From contig JAUJYZ010001197.1 of the NCBI GenBank assembly GCA_033675265.1, forward strand, positions 526,501 to 590,500: DNA of 64,000 nt. Direction: 5' to 3'. Both the position numbers and the translations under genes were made by a program. A model generated the notes under the pieces. It saw only the letters and a program-made list of their open reading frames with translations. It had not been told where the DNA came from and made no database searches. This document shows, one piece after another, positions 47,001 through 53,000 of this stretch; the first letter of the stretch is position 1, and each line of letters opens with the position of its first letter. The stretch is from Actinostola sp. cb2023. Lineage: Eukaryota; Cnidaria; Anthozoa; Actiniaria; Actinostolidae.

Positions 47001-50000
47001 CAAGATTTCCAACTGAATTGATATGAAAAATTAACATGTATTTTTAGCTACGAGCGTGGATGACTTATCAGCTGATATTTCTCCTGACACGACGGTCGAA
47101 GAATGGCTCATGTGCATGCCCGACTTAAGGGTAAGAAGCATTGTAGAATTAACTAATGGTTCATTGTTCAATAAGCCAGTTCACGCTGTCGTCCGCCATT
47201 TTGAATTGGGTCAAACTCGGCAAAATTGATAGAAATCTGGATCACTTTGACTTGCCGTAACTCCGCTCGATTTCGTTGGATTTTTAAAAACTTACCATTT
47301 TAGAAAAGATGTGTTCTTTGTTATTGATGTCCTATAATATCATGAGTATTAGAAGGCAACAAATCGAGAAAAAAAGATTTTTGTTTTCAAAATAAAACGT
47401 TCGGCACGTGAATATGCAAATTAGCTCGAAATTTTAAGATCCATTCGTGAAAAGAAGATTGGCTCGAAAAAGGTAGTTAAAACACCTACATTGGTCGTAT
47501 TTTCACTCCAACAACTCATATGTATGCCTGCTGATTATCGAAGTTTAAATTTTGAAAATCCAACGAAATCGAGCGGAGTCAGACGGCAAGTCAAAGTGAT
47601 CAATTTTGCCGAGTTTGCCCCAATTCAAAATGGCGGCCGACAGCGTGAACTGGCTTATTACCAGCATGCAGACTAGTCGATGAGTGACCATGAAAATATG
47701 GTTCCTGCAACTAAAACTACGTTGGGCACATCACAACCCAAACCATGATGGAGTGCCCCTCCCCTCCCTCTTCCAATTATGATAATTATACAACTAATGA
47801 AGGGTTATTTCTTCGCGTTTTTTTTTAAGCAATATCTTATCAATTTCGTAAATCATGGATACGACAACATTGCCTTTATCAGTGGAATGACAGAACAGGT
47901 ATAGTTCACTAGTCAGTTTATTCAATGGAAAGATCTGTTTGGTTTTAATACTATACTAGATTTAGCTTGTGAAAGGATAATTACCATAAAATTTGGTGAA
48001 CTTTTGCTTTGAATTTCCCCATTATTATTACTGATTTGAGAAACTATATATCAAACACTCCAAAGAGTGCGCTTCAATACAATACAATACAATACAATAC
48101 AATACAATACAATACAATACAATACAATACAATACAATACAATACAATACAATACAATACAATACAATACAGTACAATACAATACAATACAATACAATAC
48201 AATACAATACAATACAATACAATAACTTTTATTTAAACACGATATTACATAAAGCTCAGTGAAAGCTTGTGAGGTCGTGTGGAACAAAAATTCTAGTCTC
48301 AGTGTTTGGAGTCTTTCAGTCGTGTGTGATTGATTTATTACTTTGTATACTTATTGCATGTCCACATGTCTAGGATCTCCAAGCCATTGACATCGAAATG
48401 CGAGGTCACAGAAATAGACTTAAGCGTAGAATAGCCAAATTACCCAAGAGAGACATCGAGGAAGGCATACCGGTAAGACGACTGATGCATGAACCGCCTA
48501 TGTATACATCATTGTATACATCATTGTTACTAAATAACAAAAATATTTTAAAATATATTGTTTTACTTACGGTTGTTGAATCAAATCAGCGGGTTCTTCA
48601 ATAATACGAATGCACACGCTTCCAATTTCCTTGGGATCATCTATGATCGTCGGCGTCGATGATGACCGCCGGGGTTTAATATGCCCGGTACATGTAGGGT
48701 GGGATGAAGCTAAGGGGTATTGAAGTCTCTTCAGGAACTCTTGACTTGACACTAGCATCTTCGTCCAAAGGAAAATCACTAGCTTTGTTCTGACCATTAC
48801 ATGTATAGAGAACGTACCCCCCCTGAATTCCTAATTGAAGGTCATTTGCTCGTCCCGATTTTCTTCCCACATTTACTTGAACTGATTTGTGAATGTTTCC
48901 ATCACAGACTGATGTCAAGCAGTGGTTGGTAGATTTGGGTCTGGGAGAATACTGGACGCATTTCTCGAAAAATTGCTACACAAAGCCAAACGACCTTGAA
49001 GACCTAAAATGTATAGATAAAGAACAACTTAAAACTGACTTTAAAGTGAGAAAGTTGCTCATATCAACATGCTATGCCAGGCCATCAAGAAACTCCAGTA
49101 TGCCAACAAAGGTGAGCTTTGCTTAGATATGCCTACACAGACAAAGTTTTATGTACATGTATATGTTTATGTATATACAGCGATTTGTAAAAATTCTGTA
49201 AAATCTAATATATCGATATATCGATATATAGTAATTTGCATAATCCTAATTCTTTGTTTTTAGCTATTATAAAGCCTGAGTCTAAACCCAAGTAACCTTT
49301 GTAGTGTGAATGTGAAAAAACAATTGAAAAAATATAACTTTAGAGGGCTTATTCAGCCATTTCATGATGAAAATTACCCACAATGCACCCGATATATTGA
49401 TATATCGATATATATTGATTTTTACAGAATTTTTGCAAATCGCTGTATAGACATTATAAAGATCAAAGATATAGAGTCGTTTTCGTATGAGTGGAAAACT
49501 TACGGTAACGGCCGTGACCCTCAAATGGCTTTCTTTCTGGACCAATCAAAAAGCGTGCAGATAATAATAATAATTAACAATCAAATAAATATACACTAAA
49601 TATACTTAACTGAATCAGTTAGGTAGAGTGATGACACTTAACCCGTGAAACAGATATTAGCCAAGTAGAGTTACTAGACACTAATTCCATTGTTTTCTTT
49701 TGTTTTGATTTGACTATTAGTCACTACATGTTAGATTTTGTTTCACGGGTTAAACACGAGGGCGCACTATAAAAGGGCATCGCTCCGCCCACAATTTTTT
49801 GAATAATAATGAGTTTGAATATGGCAGACAATGGTTGAACATGGCTGAACAACGGGGTAAAATCATTTTCTTAATAAAGTCACATTTCAACAGCAAAGTC
49901 AATGAAGAAATTGTAAATTTACGTCTAAAACAGTTATATTAATAGACGGACGTGTCAATATTTTTCGTATTCGGTAGTTATCTATACGATTTTCATTCGC

Positions 50001-53000
50001 ACCACGCGTACGAATATCAGAATGTTTTGAATTTCGCGCGCCATGTATCACAACAATCAACATCCGTACTTCTTATCCAGGCATACAAATTCATGAAGCG
50101 AAATCCTCTTTGCCTGTAATAAGCATTTCCAAGCATAAAACTATGTTCGGTGGCATTTTTACATAAAGCGTCAAGAGTATTGTTTTCATTACACAAGTTA
50201 CGTTCGTCTTCGTCGTCACCATAACAAGACGAACGACGTCGTTCGCCGCGAAGGCGTCTTGTTACGAGTTTAAAAATGTGTCGAGCATGTGTACATCTCT
50301 GTACTGTTATGGTAAAGGCCGGTAAGGTTTCGAAGCCTATGCTGTGAGTATATTTAATTCGCAAGTGACATTTCCATGTCTTGGCGGGTAAATTTTAGGA
50401 TAACCTACGAAAGAAACGATAAGCAGAATACTAGAGCAATGCGACTTCAAAACGGCTAACGGTTCCAGTTCAAAGTACCATAATTTTATTTTACCAAAGT
50501 GAAAAATGATAATGAATTGTACAACAAAAATTATCCATGTGCGTTTTAGTACTTATTTCCACAGTTTCTTGTTCATTTGATTGATTTATAGAGCTTGCAG
50601 TTCTTGAGATCCGGCCTCTCTCTGTGATCAGATCCAACGAACTTACCCTAGGTACCTCTCCTTTTATTGTGCGCCCTCGTGTTTAAGTGCCATCACTCTA
50701 TTACTTTCTAAATAAATTGATAAAAATATATGCAGATGTATTTCATCCAATCAAATCCTTTCAATACGGCACGGTACCGTACCGTAACTTTCCCACTCAC
50801 ACGATCACAGGTAACCCAAGCTGTGTATCAGTACATTATTATAAGAGAATGCGGTACGGTGGATTGTGCAAGATGAATCGGTCAGAAACGCACTGTAAGC
50901 TTTTATTTCAGTTGGTATTAATACTGATTGATCTTATCGATACTAGTGATACTTTAACCAGGTAGGCGTGTAATATACAGCGTGGTTTAGCGGCGTGATT
51001 TGATGTGACTTGATGTGTGGTTTCTAAGTGAGAAAACGATGAAATTATACATGAGTTGTTTTGCTGGAATATATCCATACTGAACGACTAGATGAACTCA
51101 TAATGATGCTACGAACAGTTACTACGTACGAAATTACCTGATGGTTTTGATTCCTCATTCCGCAAGAATGATGGTTGAACGAGAGCGACTGAATGACTTA
51201 CACTGATTACACAAAGGAAAAACTCGAACAACAGCCGCAAGGGCTCATGGGTGAAATATGGGAGGGGTTCGTTGTTACATGGATAATGTCAATAAAATCA
51301 ATAAGATAATAAAGTTAAAATAAAATCCTCTATAAAAAGATAAGGGCTAATTATAAGATGGTTATAACTTGCTCAATTCTTGTCCAAATCGCTTCAAATC
51401 TTCACAGGCAATAAAGGATTTTATAGAGGATTTCACTTTACTATTATCTTATTGATTTTATTGACATGATCCACATACATTCTCTTATAATAATGTCCTG
51501 ATACACAGCTTGGGTTACCTGTAGTTTTTTTTTAGAGAGATTTATCCGTAGTTCATCTTGTAATTGTATTTTTACACGTTCGTATTTTGAACGAGCTTTT
51601 GCTCTTTGACGTTAACGTGGATAAATAAACGATTGATTGATTGATTGTGATACGATTACGACTCTAATCGACGGTTATACATTGTACACAGAGACGGATA
51701 AACATAAACGTACGTTAAAGTGCTACTTGGACGAAAATCTATCGAAGTTTAATTTAGCTGAAACTTCACTGAAATAATCTCAAAGAGCCATACAATTACT
51801 GGTTAATGTGTTTTCTCAAAATTCCTATGGGAAGTATTACATTTTTATGAATCTTTAGAAGTGTCAGTGAGGTCATCTACTCAACCCAAACAATCAACAC
51901 GGCTTCGCTCCATACATTTCTTTGTGTTTAGTTTCTTGAATTATTTTATTTCTATGAAGCTAAAAGTTTGGGTGAAGGAGTTTTCTTACATTATTTGTGC
52001 TTAGGATTGATTGTCTGACCAGTTGTCTTCAATGCAGAGCTGTTATCTGAACAAAACATTGAGATATTTTGACTAACAAAATACAAAGAATGTTGGGTTG
52101 AGTAGATGACGTCACTGACACCTCTAAAGATTCATGAAAATATAGTACTTCCCTCTGGAATATCGAAAAAAGATTTTAACTACAGTGGAACCCCGCCTAA
52201 CGGACACCCCGGTATAACGGACACCCCGGTATAACGGACACCCCGGCATAACGGACAGTTTTATAGGTCCTTGCGGAAAGGTGATACATTTTCTGTTAAA
52301 AAGACCCCGTTATAACGGACACCCGTTATAACGGACAACGGACACTTTTTTACAACCCGAACAGCAAAATTTAATACAAAATCAACCCCGTTATAACGGA
52401 CAGTCTGAGTGACAATCTTTCGTCACACCATTAATTGTTCGTGAAGATTTATTCCTGATAGACGAATGGAACTGAATATTTGCAAGAGGATAAGCATTTT
52501 GTTAGAAAAAGAACAAAGTTTCACTTGTATTATCAAGGTTTTATGTTTTGTTTTCATTTGAGACGTATCAAATGTTGCGTTATTGATGTGTATAAGGTAA
52601 TGCTATAATAGAGGTTTCTATTAATAAATTCAAAGACTGCATGACGTAATCTGTAAGAAACCCCGTTATAACGAACACCCCGTTATAACGGACACTTACT
52701 CTGGTCCCTTCGGTGTCCGTTATAACGGGGTTCCACTGTAGTTATTATTAGACCCTTGAAGAATTATTCAATGAAGTTTCAGCTAAATTAAATTTCGATC
52801 GATTTTCGTCCAAGTAGCACTTTAAATAACTTCTATCAGGATCCTTACAGTGAACTCACGCACAATTCCAAACATTTTCCCTGGCAGGCCAAAAGAAAAA
52901 TCGCTGGGCACGCCGACAGTTAGAAGGACTTCAGTTTACTTTCAAAGTTAAAGAGTGCGACTTTTGGGAGAAATTGCGACAGGAATGCTTAATACCTGAA

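Noticed and set aside
48009..48287. Frames rich in YCIVL or QYNTI
   Set aside because: Translations of the ATTGT pentanucleotide repeat.
49057..49091. A 35-nt intron between GTGAGA and GCCAG in exon 16, to avoid the frame break
   Set aside because: Too short for an animal intron and it would remove part of the last SAM helix; a single-base error or mutation is simpler.
50017..50364. 115-codon frame on the minus strand inside a TIR element
   Set aside because: Some cysteines and charged residues, but no transposase motif; kept only as a note on the element.
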